A model generated the notes under the pieces. The model saw only the letters and a list, made by a program, of their open reading frames with translations. It did no database searches and was not told the DNA's origin. From an uncultured Christensenella sp. (lineage in GTDB: Bacteria > Bacillota > Clostridia > Christensenellales > Borkfalkiaceae), in contig CAJTPB010000012.1 in assembly GCA_910578065.1 (NCBI GenBank), positions 1-60,904 on the forward strand: DNA of 60,904 nt. The letters run 5' to 3'. The translations under genes and the position numbers were made by a program. Shown here in pieces: positions 41,940 to 52,200 of the stretch; within the stretch, counting starts at the first letter, position 1, and each line of letters starts with the position of its first letter.

Positions 41940-42587
41940 TCAAATTCTTTGCAAGTAATCGAGAAACACTTCGCTCATCCATTGATATCCCCTTTTATTA
42001 GGGTGGATCGCATCGCTCATATAAGCAGAAAGTTTCTCTTTATCTATCGCAAAGTTGTAAAAATCTATTATATGAATTGCATGTTTCTTTTGCAGTGCGT
42101 AAAGTTCCGCTATCATTTTTTCGTAATTTACGTTGTTAAAATACGGATTTGTATAAAACACGATATCGCAATTCCAAGTTTGTTTTACATAAGCAATGAT
42201 ATACTCGATTGCCCCTACCGAGGTTGTTACGTTGTATTCCCCGTCTTCGGCGATTTTGCCGAGCGGGATATTTTGCGTTGCGTCATTGGTAGAAAGCTGT
42301 ACGATCAGTTTCGAAACGTTTTGATCCGCCCCCAACTTTTTCAGCCTTGCAACGTAAGAAGAACCGCCGTCGTTTTCGCGCACGGCAAGCGTTGTTCCGC
42401 TTACCGCTTCTTTTACGCAACGATACCCCGTTTTTTTCGCAATTTCTTCCACAAAAGATTCGCCGTTTGTCGCCGAACCGTAAGTAACGGAAGAACCTAA
42501 AAAATATAACAGCACTTGTTTTACCCGCTTATCTTTTATTTCGCTTTGCAATTTCTTCGATCGAAACTTTTGGGGTTCTGTCTTCAT
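41940..42587 (-). CDS. SGNH/GDSL-type hydrolase (probable carbohydrate esterase)
   Basis: A 215-residue cytoplasmic protein of the SGNH fold. Block I reads FLGSSVTYGS with the catalytic Ser, block II has the Gly of VSGTTLAV, block III is LSTNDATQN with Asn, and block V is DAIHPNKRG with catalytic Asp and His. Several relatives deacetylate sugar esters, so it may remove acetyl groups from imported oligosaccharides. The start is uncertain: the ATG at 42587 overlaps the GH2 gene by 59 nt and has no ribosome-binding site, while a TTG at 42551 would shorten it by 12 residues. It is the last gene of the operon. Confidence 0.85.
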   Translation of the reverse strand: MKTEPQKFRSKKLQSEIKDKRVKQVLLYFLGSSVTYGSATNGESFVEEIAKKTGYRCVKEAVSGTTLAVRENDGGSSYVARLKKLGADQNVSKLIVQLSTNDATQNIPLGKIAEDGEYNVTTSVGAIEYIIAYVKQTWNCDIVFYTNPYFNNVNYEKMIAELYALQKKHAIHIIDFYNFAIDKEKLSAYMSDAIHPNKRGYQWMSEVFLDYLQRI

Positions 42588-44262
42588 ACAACAACCCGTT
42601 TACTTCGTGTTCTACGTCGGTTAATTGCGTATAACAAAATCCGCTGATATTCAAATCGTCTATGGCTTTTACGAGGGAAGCAAACCGCGACAAAAATTCT
42701 TCGTCGCCTCCGACGCCGTGCCCGTAACCCCAGCCGCGATTTTCGTCGCATACGTACGCCATGCCGCCGAACTCGCTTATCATAATCGGCTGACCGCCGT
42801 ACGCGTACCCCGACGCATACGGAAGCGGCTGTTCGTTTTCCGAACTTCCCTCCGTAATTTTTTGGAGCGTTTCGTAACGGGCGTGCAGCTTTGCGCCGTC
42901 TTGTTCGTAATCGTGCAACGTTAAAATGTCGCTCATGCCGTGTTCCCAACCGTCGTTGGAAATAACGGGGCGCATGGTATCGATACTCTTCGTAAGGTAA
43001 TACAGCCCCGTAGCAAGATTGCTTTGCACCTTGCTCGAAACAATATTCCGTACGCCCCAACTTTCGTTAAAGATCACCCACGTTACAAGGCTGGGATGAT
43101 TATAATTTTGTTTTACGATGCGAAGCCATTCTTCCGTGATCTGCATTGCGGTTTCATCGCTCTGCCAATGGTTAGATGGCAGCTCGCACCAAACTGTAAA
43201 CCCCATGATATCCGCATAATAGAAAAACCGCTCGTCTTCTACCTTTTGATGTTTTCTTACGCCGTTAAAGCCCATTTGCTTTGCGATTTCGATATCTGCG
43301 ATCAACGCTTCTTCGTCGGGCGGGGTAAGACCGCTTTCCTTCCAATACCCTTGATCGAGCAGCAGCCTTGCATAAAACGGGCGGCTGTTAAGAAGTATTT
43401 TGTTTCCGTGCGTTTTATATTCGCGCAAAGCGAAGTAGCTTCCTACGCTGTCCGTTTTTTTACCTTTATAAAAAACGCTTACTTCCAAATCGTACAATGT
43501 AGGGCTTTCAGGAACCCAAAGTTCTACCTGATAGGTCAATTTCCCGCTCGAAAGATTGGCGGATATGGAGTTTTCGCAATCGGCGGCGACGGCGGATACC
43601 GTTTGCAGTTTTTTACCGTTGCAAGAGATATCGAAGCGCACTTCCACCTCTTCGCAAGGTTTGCTTACCGAAAAATCGAACCGCACGCTGTAATCGGTTA
43701 AATCGGGCGTGATTTTTAAAGCGGTCAAGCAAATATCTTCTACGTATTCCAGCCAAACGCTTTTCCATATACCCGTCGTTTGAACGTACCAACACCCGAA
43801 ACTCTCTTTTTCCCAACGTTGTTTTCCGCGCACCTGCGCAGGAGAATTCTCGTCGTCGCAGCGCACGGTTAGCGTGTTTTCACCCTTTTTTAAAAATTCC
43901 GTAATGTCCAGCGAAATACGCGAATACGCGCCCCTGTGGCTTCCCGCTAAAATTCCGTTTACGTAAACGCGGGTAAGGTAATCCGCCCCCTCGATATGCA
44001 GAATCGCGCGCTTTTCCGTTTTATATTCGATCGTACGCGCATACCAAACGGTACTGTGCTGCGAGCGATCGCCGATCCCGCTTAACTGCGTTTCGTAACT
44101 GAACGGCACGTTGATCGTAAGCGGAAGTTCGCCGCCGAGCGCCTGCGCCTCTTTAACGCTTTCCCCGAATCCGAACTTCCAAACGCCGTTTAAACTTTCC
44201 CAATCCGTTCTTACGAATTGCGGACGCGGATATCCCTTTTGATAGCATTTTACGTGTTTCAT
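42529..44262 (-). CDS. Glycoside hydrolase family 2 enzyme
   Basis: A 577-residue GH2 enzyme without a signal peptide. It has the jelly-roll domain (about 15-165, with ILHIEGADYLTRVYVNG), the immunoglobulin-like domain, and the barrel. The acid/base lies in IFNESWGV and the nucleophile in ISEFGG. The family covers beta-galactosidase, beta-glucuronidase, arabinopyranosidase and others. The compact form with GFNGVRKHQK as barrel motif is common near arabinan and galactan loci, so exact activity is open. GAGGG lies 6 nt before the ATG at 44262; the longer frame to 44355 is in the GH43 gene. The gap to GH43 is 8 nt. Confidence 0.88.
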   Translation of the reverse strand: MKHVKCYQKGYPRPQFVRTDWESLNGVWKFGFGESVKEAQALGGELPLTINVPFSYETQLSGIGDRSQHSTVWYARTIEYKTEKRAILHIEGADYLTRVYVNGILAGSHRGAYSRISLDITEFLKKGENTLTVRCDDENSPAQVRGKQRWEKESFGCWYVQTTGIWKSVWLEYVEDICLTALKITPDLTDYSVRFDFSVSKPCEEVEVRFDISCNGKKLQTVSAVAADCENSISANLSSGKLTYQVELWVPESPTLYDLEVSVFYKGKKTDSVGSYFALREYKTHGNKILLNSRPFYARLLLDQGYWKESGLTPPDEEALIADIEIAKQMGFNGVRKHQKVEDERFFYYADIMGFTVWCELPSNHWQSDETAMQITEEWLRIVKQNYNHPSLVTWVIFNESWGVRNIVSSKVQSNLATGLYYLTKSIDTMRPVISNDGWEHGMSDILTLHDYEQDGAKLHARYETLQKITEGSSENEQPLPYASGYAYGGQPIMISEFGGMAYVCDENRGWGYGHGVGGDEEFLSRFASLVKAIDDLNISGFCYTQLTDVEHEVNGLLYEDRTPKVSIEEIAKRNKR

Positions 44263-44270
44263 ATTACCCT

Positions 44271-46658
44271 CTATATATTTTGATATTTGATCGAATGGAT
44301 CGTAATTTCGCCTTTTCCCGCAAATACGCCGAGTTCCCCGGCGAAAAATGCGCAAGAATCCTCCGCATTCAATATTATCGCTTGATCCAACGAAATTGTC
44401 AACCGAAAACCTTCCGCGCGAATAATTATTGTATGACGATTTCCGCTTTCAAGATCGATATTCCCCGTACGTTCGACGGCGAGCGTGCCCGCTTCCCCGT
44501 AATCGTAACGCTTTAACGAAATCAAACTCGCACCGAGTTGCACATAGTATCCCCGCCAAGACTGTGCAGGTTGTGCGTTGTGGTAAGAGTAGTGCGAGGA
44601 ACGCAGCATTATGCCGAAATTCGTATCGATCGCCGCCGCGCAGGAAAATGAAATTTCCGCCTCGAAATTAACGTTGTTTGTATGAACGAACGCGATCGCT
44701 CCGTTCGGCCCCGCAACGGTAAGCCCGTTTTCCGTTTTTACCGCATTGCCGTTTAACGGGGTGTATTTCTCGATCGAAACGCTTTCTTCCGTCGCGCTCT
44801 CGTTTACGTCAAACAATACGATTTGCGCCGTACCCGAAACAACTTCGACTTTCATCGACCGAATGCCTTGTTCAAGCGGGATATTACCCAAATAAATGCG
44901 GGTTGTTTCCTCTTTTTCTATGTTCGGCACGGTTGCCGTACACGATTTTCCGTTGACGGTAATTTTAATTTGCGCGCCCGCGCTTGCCTTGGAACATTCG
45001 GCTGCGATCGAATAATTTCCGTTAAAAGGAACGTCTATCGCATATTTTACCCAATCGTTCTTAGAAAGCGCAACCGCGAATGCATCGCCGATGCGCACGG
45101 TGCTTTCCCTTTCGCCTACGCGAACGCCGCCCGCCTTCTGCTTTGCGTTTTGAATGAAAAAGCCGCGGTTTTCCCCTTTCAAATAAGATACTGCGGGAAA
45201 CTTCGTAGGAAAATTTTTAATCGCTTCGAAATCGGAAGAGCCGAACACGTCGTTGGAAAGCGCCGTAAAACCAACGCCTTCTTTCTTTGCATAGCCGACC
45301 GCGCCCGCCGCATTTTGCGCTTCGTACGTGATTTTGCGCATACCGTTCACGTAAACATGCCCGATCCCGTCGCCGTTTTCCACCCGCACGCAGGCAAGTT
45401 TTCCTTCGGGTAGCGTTATTTGCGCTTCCCCAAGCGTTTTATTTCCGCTCGAAAGCCGCACGACGCCCCGTTCAAACGAAATGCGCGCGTTTCCGAAAAA
45501 GAGCGCCTGCCCGCTCGACGGTACAAAATTGTATTCCGCCGTAAAATATCCTTCGCTTTCCCCGATTTTATAAACGCCGTCGGAAAATTCAAGTTTTTCG
45601 GCATACCCGCTGTGATCCGCCCCTTTCGGCATTGCAACAGGGCGGTGCGTTACGCCGTTTGCCGTAAGAACGCTTCCGCTCGCCAAATATCTGTCTACAT
45701 TAAAGCGGCGGGCGGGACCTCTTCCCACCAGATCATGATACGCCGTATACAGCGAATCGAGATCGGGTCCGACGGTGTTGGACGAATGACCTAAGCCGTA
45801 ATGCTCGGCGTGCGTATCGATGATTGTTACGTTATCGGCAGGCTGAATAAACGAAGATAAATCTTTCATATTTTCGGCATACGAGTATCCGACGCGATAC
45901 CCCTTAGAAATAACGTGGTTGCCCGTATACGTCAAATAACTGAAATTTCCGCGTCGAAAAATACCGGGGCCTTCGATCCAGCCGCTTAAATTAGATTGAT
46001 TCAAACTTCCCGTTTTGCCGACCGTTTCCGCAGTGATCTGTTCCGTATCCGTAATTTCGTTAAATTTCAGTCCGGACGGAGTAGAGGTATGCAAAAGATA
46101 TAGCTTCCCGTCGTCGGAAACGTAAAACGATCCGTCGATGCCCATTCCGAGATTGCCGTAATCGACATCGTCTTTTCCGATGCCGTTCGTCGAACTGACA
46201 AGTTCGAACGCTTCCGTCGGGCTTTCGGAACGGTAAATATAGTGTCCTTTTCCCGCGCGGGATTGGCACAGATAAAAATATCCGTTGTAATAAATCACTT
46301 CGGGGGCGTAAGCGCCGTGCGTCGTCTTTTCGCTTTCCGCAACGGCAAAGCCCTTATCCTTCCAATGCACAAGATCGTCCGATTCGAACACCTTAATGCC
46401 GTTGCAGGGATCGGAAGTAGAAGGATACATATAATATTTTCCGTTGTGGCGCAGAACGAAGGGATCGCCGATTCCGTACGCTCCGTCCTCGCCCGTATTG
46501 ACGCTTGCCCCCCACTGCCCTTCGATTTCGATATGATTTTCATACCGCTCGACTTCGGGAGGAACATATGCAATTTCTTCGGCGCGCCCATCGGCGCACG
46601 AAGCAAAGGGAAAAACCGACATAACAGCCACCGCCGCAAGTAATGCTTTTTTCTTCAT
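44271..46658 (-). CDS. GH43-family lipoprotein with C-terminal beta-sandwich modules (paralogue A)
   Basis: A 795-residue surface lipoprotein; the lipobox is FASC, with Cys21 as the anchor. The five-bladed propeller (about 45-340) holds the GH43 triad: Asp in GIGDPFVLRHNGKYY, Asp in MGIDGSFYV and Glu in WIEGPGIF. Two or three beta-sandwich modules follow, one CBM6-like (about 500-620) and one laminin-G/DUF1080-like (about 640-795). Members of the family are alpha-L-arabinofuranosidases, arabinanases or beta-xylosidases. It is a clear paralogue of the next upstream gene, with the same architecture. No Shine-Dalgarno is visible before the ATG. Confidence 0.88.
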   Translation of the reverse strand: MKKKALLAAVAVMSVFPFASCADGRAEEIAYVPPEVERYENHIEIEGQWGASVNTGEDGAYGIGDPFVLRHNGKYYMYPSTSDPCNGIKVFESDDLVHWKDKGFAVAESEKTTHGAYAPEVIYYNGYFYLCQSRAGKGHYIYRSESPTEAFELVSSTNGIGKDDVDYGNLGMGIDGSFYVSDDGKLYLLHTSTPSGLKFNEITDTEQITAETVGKTGSLNQSNLSGWIEGPGIFRRGNFSYLTYTGNHVISKGYRVGYSYAENMKDLSSFIQPADNVTIIDTHAEHYGLGHSSNTVGPDLDSLYTAYHDLVGRGPARRFNVDRYLASGSVLTANGVTHRPVAMPKGADHSGYAEKLEFSDGVYKIGESEGYFTAEYNFVPSSGQALFFGNARISFERGVVRLSSGNKTLGEAQITLPEGKLACVRVENGDGIGHVYVNGMRKITYEAQNAAGAVGYAKKEGVGFTALSNDVFGSSDFEAIKNFPTKFPAVSYLKGENRGFFIQNAKQKAGGVRVGERESTVRIGDAFAVALSKNDWVKYAIDVPFNGNYSIAAECSKASAGAQIKITVNGKSCTATVPNIEKEETTRIYLGNIPLEQGIRSMKVEVVSGTAQIVLFDVNESATEESVSIEKYTPLNGNAVKTENGLTVAGPNGAIAFVHTNNVNFEAEISFSCAAAIDTNFGIMLRSSHYSYHNAQPAQSWRGYYVQLGASLISLKRYDYGEAGTLAVERTGNIDLESGNRHTIIIRAEGFRLTISLDQAIILNAEDSCAFFAGELGVFAGKGEITIHSIKYQNI

Positions 46659-46683
46659 AATTCAATTTGGTATTTGTTTACAA

Positions 46684-46703
46684 GCTGCGGATTTCTCCGC
46701 AGC
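46684..46703 (-). other. Intercistronic hairpin with GAAA loop between the two GH43 genes
   Basis: A perfect 8-bp GCTGCGGA/TCCGCAGC stem. On the transcribed strand the loop is GAAA, a stable tetraloop, followed by TTGTAAAC, which is too weak for a strong terminator. It may protect the upstream message from 3' decay or partly attenuate the distal genes. Confidence 0.6.
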
Positions 46704-46719
46704 CTGCGAAACATTTTAA

Positions 46720-49227
46720 TCAGCCGCTGATTTTAAGGTTTTTGAAAATCGTCGCGGCGCCGTCGGTATAAAAGCCGATTTTACCGTTTGCGAAATTCCA
46801 ACCGTCTGTAACGCCGAATACTTCCTGTTCGCCGATCCAAACCTTGATCCGATTTCCGCGAACCTGTATTTTGATTTTATAGAAGGCATCGCTGTTAAAC
46901 TTCATTTGACCGTTCGAAGCAAGCGCCTTCGTATCGTCGGCATAGTTTAACCGTTCGAGCCGTACGCTGTCGTTATTGATTTTCAGATAATAGCCCTGAA
47001 TGCTCATATAACTGTCGTGCGGAGACGCGGCGTAATTTTGCGCGTGGAACACGATGCCCGCGGTATTGGAATTGGTCTTGCCTTCTAACTTCATTTCCAC
47101 TTCCAGCGTAAAATCGGTAATCGTATTGTCGCCGAAGTAAACGAGCTGACGGGTTCCCGCTTTTGCGTAATGCCCTTCTTCTTTGATCTTCCAAATGGTT
47201 TTATAATCGGCGCCCCGCTCTACGTACGAAGCCAAACTCTGCTCGAATACGGGTGTTTCGGAAGACGTTTCCACAAAGCGGAATGCCGCATACGTAACCG
47301 CACTGTCGATATTTTCAAGCCGTACGATACGCGCGCCCGCTGCAAGAGAAAACTCTCCGACGATCGCCTTAACGTAATCGGTATCGTTTTCCGTTTCCAC
47401 TTCCGGAAGGGTGCAGAGGTAAACGGTTCCGCCGTCTGCGCCGTCGATCTTAACGCCGATCTTTTTACCCCCTTCCGATGCGGGATATACAAGTTCCAAA
47501 CCGTATCTTCCCGTCGCACCGTTGTATACAAGATAAGAAACGTTGTCGCCCTTATTGTTTAACGTAAGCTGCTTCCACCCTGCAAAGCGGTAATCTTCGT
47601 CTTCGGTGATAACGCTTGCCGTACTGCCGTTTCCGAGAACGGGAGCCTTTGCGTACGTATCGCCGCGCAGGTAATTATCCGCGCCCGTAAAACCCGTCGC
47701 CTGTTTGGCTTCCTGTTCGTCGCTCATGCCCATTGCAACTTCCGAATACGCCGTGTAACCGATCGCCGCGCCGTCTGCAAGCGACTTATAACCGATTTTT
47801 CCCGCAGGTACGGTAAGTTCGGCATTATCGATCTTCGTCATGTTATCGAACGAAACGTCTACCTTGCCGTCGCGCGAGGCTACGCGCACGGTATGCAACT
47901 TGTCGGCGGCAAAATCGTTTACAAGCGTTCCGCTTCCGATTTCCGCCGTCGTTCCGTTTTCCGTTTTGTTGAGTTTAACCGTTTTTGCGGCAAGATCTAA
48001 CGTAACGTCCATATAGTTGTCGGCATCGGTATAGCCGAACACATAAGTTGTTGCATTTGCGCCCGTTACGTTATATTCTGCGGTAAAGTTCGCAGGCGCG
48101 GAAGTTTTGCTTAACAGGAACGCATCCGCCTGTTCGAATTTCTCTTCGTCGCCTCCCGTTGCAAAGAATGCGGGAAGCGCAGGCTTCACGCTTTTTTCGA
48201 GCGTAGGCGCAACCGACATCATTGTACCGTTAAAGGTAAGGCGATCGATGCCGAGGCTTCGGTTGGGTCCGCCCGAAGAATTTAAATAGTGATAAACAAG
48301 GTAGTGCGAGTCCATATCCGGGCCCATTACCGTAGAGGAATGCCCGATTCCCTTTAACGCCGATTCCGTTTCAAGCGCAAGCGGATTGTTTTGCGCGCGG
48401 GTAAACGCGTTTTGATAGCGCGTTCCCAGCTCCGTTGCCGTTGCATATGCAATGCGGTAGCCGTCCGATGCGACGTGATTGCCCGTAAAGGTAAGGTAGT
48501 ACTTTCCGTCGCGCTTCATAAGGTAAGGACCTTCCGTCCAGTTGCCGATCGAAGTATCTTTTAAAAGCGGTCTGTTCTCGTCTACGTTCAGCATATCGTT
48601 CATGCGCGCCATACGGATGCCGCCGTTGTCTGCAAAGGTAAAATACATCTGCTCGTCGTCATCGATAAACACGGAACCGTCGATACTCATACCGAAATTT
48701 TCCGTAGCCTTTACAAAAGGACCTTCGGGATTTTGCGAAGTGAGAATATAATGCCCGTGCCCTGCGGGAGAGGTATACATATAAAACGTACCGTTAAAGT
48801 AGTATACCTCGGGCGCGTACGCCGCAAGTGTGATCGTATCTTGCGAAACGTATCCTTCTTTTAAGCCTTCGCCCGTCATGGGAACCCAATTTACAAGGTC
48901 GGCAGACTTATAGCCGCGCACGCCGATTTCGCTATCCAAAGTGGAAACGTATAAATAATACATGCCGTTATGGCGCATTACAAAGGGATCGCCGATGCCG
49001 TAGCCCTGCCATTGATGGGCGATCGTCGCTTCCTCTTTCATCAAATACTCGTTATACGACTTGTTGTCGTAAGTTGTAACAACGCTGTTGGGATCGGTAT
49101 AAGGGGACGTCCAAGTTTGATCCCCGCCCTGCGCCCCGGAATCGTCGGGCGTTTTTCCGCAAGCCGCACAGCCGATAAGGAACACGGCAGAGAGCGCCAA
49201 TATCGAAATTTTCTTATATGATTTCAT
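46720..49227 (-). CDS. GH43-family lipoprotein with C-terminal beta-sandwich modules (paralogue B)
   Basis: An 835-residue secreted lipoprotein with signal LSAVFLIGCAAC. The propeller (about 55-350) has the GH43 triad: Asp in GIGDPFVMRHNGMYY, Asp in MSIDGSVFI and Glu in WTEGPYLM. C-terminal modules include a concanavalin-like domain (about 360-490), a CBM6-like domain (about 510-650) and a laminin-G/DUF1080-like domain (about 665-835). AAGGAGG with a 7-nt gap to the ATG is excellent. It follows the mosaic lipoprotein after 13 nt and precedes its paralogue. Together they look like cell-surface debranching enzymes for arabinan or arabinoxylan. Confidence 0.9.
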   Translation of the reverse strand: MKSYKKISILALSAVFLIGCAACGKTPDDSGAQGGDQTWTSPYTDPNSVVTTYDNKSYNEYLMKEEATIAHQWQGYGIGDPFVMRHNGMYYLYVSTLDSEIGVRGYKSADLVNWVPMTGEGLKEGYVSQDTITLAAYAPEVYYFNGTFYMYTSPAGHGHYILTSQNPEGPFVKATENFGMSIDGSVFIDDDEQMYFTFADNGGIRMARMNDMLNVDENRPLLKDTSIGNWTEGPYLMKRDGKYYLTFTGNHVASDGYRIAYATATELGTRYQNAFTRAQNNPLALETESALKGIGHSSTVMGPDMDSHYLVYHYLNSSGGPNRSLGIDRLTFNGTMMSVAPTLEKSVKPALPAFFATGGDEEKFEQADAFLLSKTSAPANFTAEYNVTGANATTYVFGYTDADNYMDVTLDLAAKTVKLNKTENGTTAEIGSGTLVNDFAADKLHTVRVASRDGKVDVSFDNMTKIDNAELTVPAGKIGYKSLADGAAIGYTAYSEVAMGMSDEQEAKQATGFTGADNYLRGDTYAKAPVLGNGSTASVITEDEDYRFAGWKQLTLNNKGDNVSYLVYNGATGRYGLELVYPASEGGKKIGVKIDGADGGTVYLCTLPEVETENDTDYVKAIVGEFSLAAGARIVRLENIDSAVTYAAFRFVETSSETPVFEQSLASYVERGADYKTIWKIKEEGHYAKAGTRQLVYFGDNTITDFTLEVEMKLEGKTNSNTAGIVFHAQNYAASPHDSYMSIQGYYLKINNDSVRLERLNYADDTKALASNGQMKFNSDAFYKIKIQVRGNRIKVWIGEQEVFGVTDGWNFANGKIGFYTDGAATIFKNLKISG

Positions 49228-49240
49228 CGTTCTTTCCTCC

Positions 49241-52200
49241 TTATTCCTTAACGGTAGCAACGTCTAAATTGCTATTCGCAACGACCAAATTTCCGTTCTG
49301 ATCGACGCGGAGATACGTTGCCGTATCGGCTGCGTCGCCCATTTCGTGGCGGATCTCACCGTCAAGGAAAATCATACCGCCGTAGTTGGGATCGGTTGCG
49401 TTATCGTCATTCGTAAGCCAGCCTTCTACCAAAGCAAAACCGACCGCTTCCTTCGTGCCTTCCGCAAGCCCGATATCGGTAAAGAGTACTTTATAGCTGA
49501 AACGGGTAACGCCGTTTTCGCGCGAAATGGTGATATTTCCCCTGCTCGTGCCGTCGTTGATGCTCCACCAAGCGTCGTTCTTCGACGCCACTCTTCCATC
49601 GGAAACGATTTTATACTGATAGTCGTTCCCCCAATCGCTTGCGGGCGCGCCCGTATCGATATAAAGGAGCACCGCTTCGAGATCGCTGCCGCGGCTTCCG
49701 AAATCGCCGAACGTGATAAAGTCGAACGTAATCCCCGTTTCGTCGCGCGAAACTTTCGCATGAATGCTGTCGAGCTTTTGCCCGAAATGCACCGTATAGC
49801 CTTCGAGCAACGACGCATCGTTATCGATTGCCCAGAACGGTTTGTTATCGGCGCCGATACGGATATAATCCCACGTCATTTCGGGTTTTACGAACATCGA
49901 TCCGTCAATCCCCTTCATATCGGAATATTCTTCGCTTAACGTCCAGCCGTCCCAATCGTTTGCCGCGTTGCTCCACTGCCCGAACGAAACGCCTATAACT
50001 TCGGTAGAAGTTACGCCGAGGAACTCGTACGGAAGCGTAAAGTAAACTTCGGGCGCAGTCGTCGTTCCCTTAATTTCAAGCAGCATGCCCGCAGGTCGTA
50101 CCGTATTCGATCCGCCGAAATTTTCGATCGTAACCGTTCCGTCCGTTTTTAAATTAAACCGATAATCGGTATTGTTTCTTGCATTGTCGCCGTTGCCGTG
50201 CTTGGTATCGACGAACACTTCGATATGACCGTTTGCGAACGCTTTCGCACCTACGAACTTAAACTCGAATCCCTTTTCCCCTCTGGTAACGTAAGGGATA
50301 AAACTTGCGAACGCATTGCTCTTTGTGGCAAACGCAGAGCCAAGCTGTTCGTATTCTCTTGCAAGGAATACGTCTCCGTCAAGCGCAAATTCGGTGACGT
50401 CTTGATCGACGTCGCTTGCTTCGAATACGACCGAACGAACAATGTAGCCGTTCAGCGTAAACACGATCTCGCTGTCTACGCACTCGAAATCCGTAAGGGT
50501 AAACGTGCCGTCCGCCTTCGTTTTTACCGTAACAGGCTTGCCTTCGACCGAAACGGTAACGCCTTCGAGATTCCCGCTGATGCCGATCACTTTTCCCGTA
50601 AGCGCAATTTTTCTTACGCTGGCAACGGACGTAAGCTGTTTGTTCGCCGTATATACGTTGTCTTTCGCCGAAGCGAGCGCTTCCTGCGTGATCGAAGTAG
50701 GCGCAACGACCGCATAGTCTTCTTTTTCAAACGCGATTGAAATGCCCTCGTACGTCGTAACGCCTTCAAACGAATACGTTCCGTCGCTTCCCGTAGTCGT
50801 CGTTTTGCGATCCGAACCGACGGTAAGCGTAACCGTTACGCCTTCGATACGGTTGCCGTCTTGATCGGTAACTACGCCCGAAACGGTAACTTTCTGTTCT
50901 GCAAGTTCTATTGTTTCGTTCCAAGTGTACGTGCCGCTCAGCGCGCCCGCGCCGATCGCAGTCGTTTGTGTCACATAGCCGATTTTACTGTAAACTACGT
51001 TCAAAGCCTCGTTCGTAGCGGGAATGATCAGCTTCCAATTTCCGCGCGCGTCCGTCTTCGTTGTATTCGAACCGACCGTAACGGTAACGCCGCCCTGCTT
51101 TGCATTGCCCGTAAAGATGATCACGGCGTTGTTGTGATTCGCCTCGTAAAGCGCGTTTGTCGCGCCCAACCGAACATAGTCTGTGGGCATTTCGGGTTTT
51201 ACAAATGCTTCGCCGTTCACACCGGGCATATCGCTGCGGTTCCAGCCGTCCCAATCGTTTTGCCCGTTGTTTTGCCCAAGCGAAATACCAAACGCTTCGA
51301 GCGGGGTTATGTTAAGCGTATCGTAGGGAATAAACGCCTTTGCGGTATAGCCTGCTCCGTCAACGGGATATACGTTCCAAACGATTCCGTCCGTCTTGAA
51401 ATTTCCGCCATGGTTCAACACTTCAACAGTTCCATTCGCGTGCAGCCGATATTGCGCGTTCGTCGCGTTGCGCTCCGCCGTGCTTTCTTTGGTATCGATA
51501 AACAATTCGATCCAACCGTTAAAGTTATTCGTACCTTCGAAGAAAATCTCCACGCCCGTAAGCGTACGGCTGAAATACGCGTTGTTATTTGCAAACAAGC
51601 CCGACTTCATGCCGAACGCGCCCGATTCCCCTGCGGGAAGACTGAGATTGACGTCGCCAAGCGCCGTTGTGCCGTTTTCGACCAGTGCGGACTCCGCTAC
51701 CGTCGTTTCGCTGTCGGCATAACCTTGTTTAGAAACGACAAAGGTGATCGCACCGTTGTTTGCGGGAACGTCCGTAAGCGAAAAGCTACCGTCTGCCGCG
51801 GCGGTCGTTTTTACCGTTGTTCCCTTTAACGCGACCGTTGCGCCGCCGATCGTTCCGTTTACAATGTTTTTCACCTTGCCCGTCAGCGTTGTATAGGTAA
51901 GATTTGCCGTAGACACAAAGATGAAATCTTTTAAAACGATCGAACCGTTCGCCGCGCGAAGTTCCGCGCGCGTATACGTTTCCGTTAGCGTAATATATCC
52001 TTCTTTGCTGATGGTTACGGTATAATCGTTTTCGGGATCTACGTCTTCGAATACGAAATACCCCGTTTCGTCCGTCGTTGCGGTTTTTTCTTCGCCGCCG
52101 ATCGTGGCAGTGGCGGTTGCCCCCGCAACGGGATTCCCGTCCTTATCTTTCACCGCTCCAGCCATATCCGCGGGAGGCATCGCGATATCGTCGCGCGAGA

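Noticed and set aside
50861..51829. 322-codon open frame on the plus strand
   Set aside because: Antisense of the mosaic lipoprotein gene; no start signal and biased composition.
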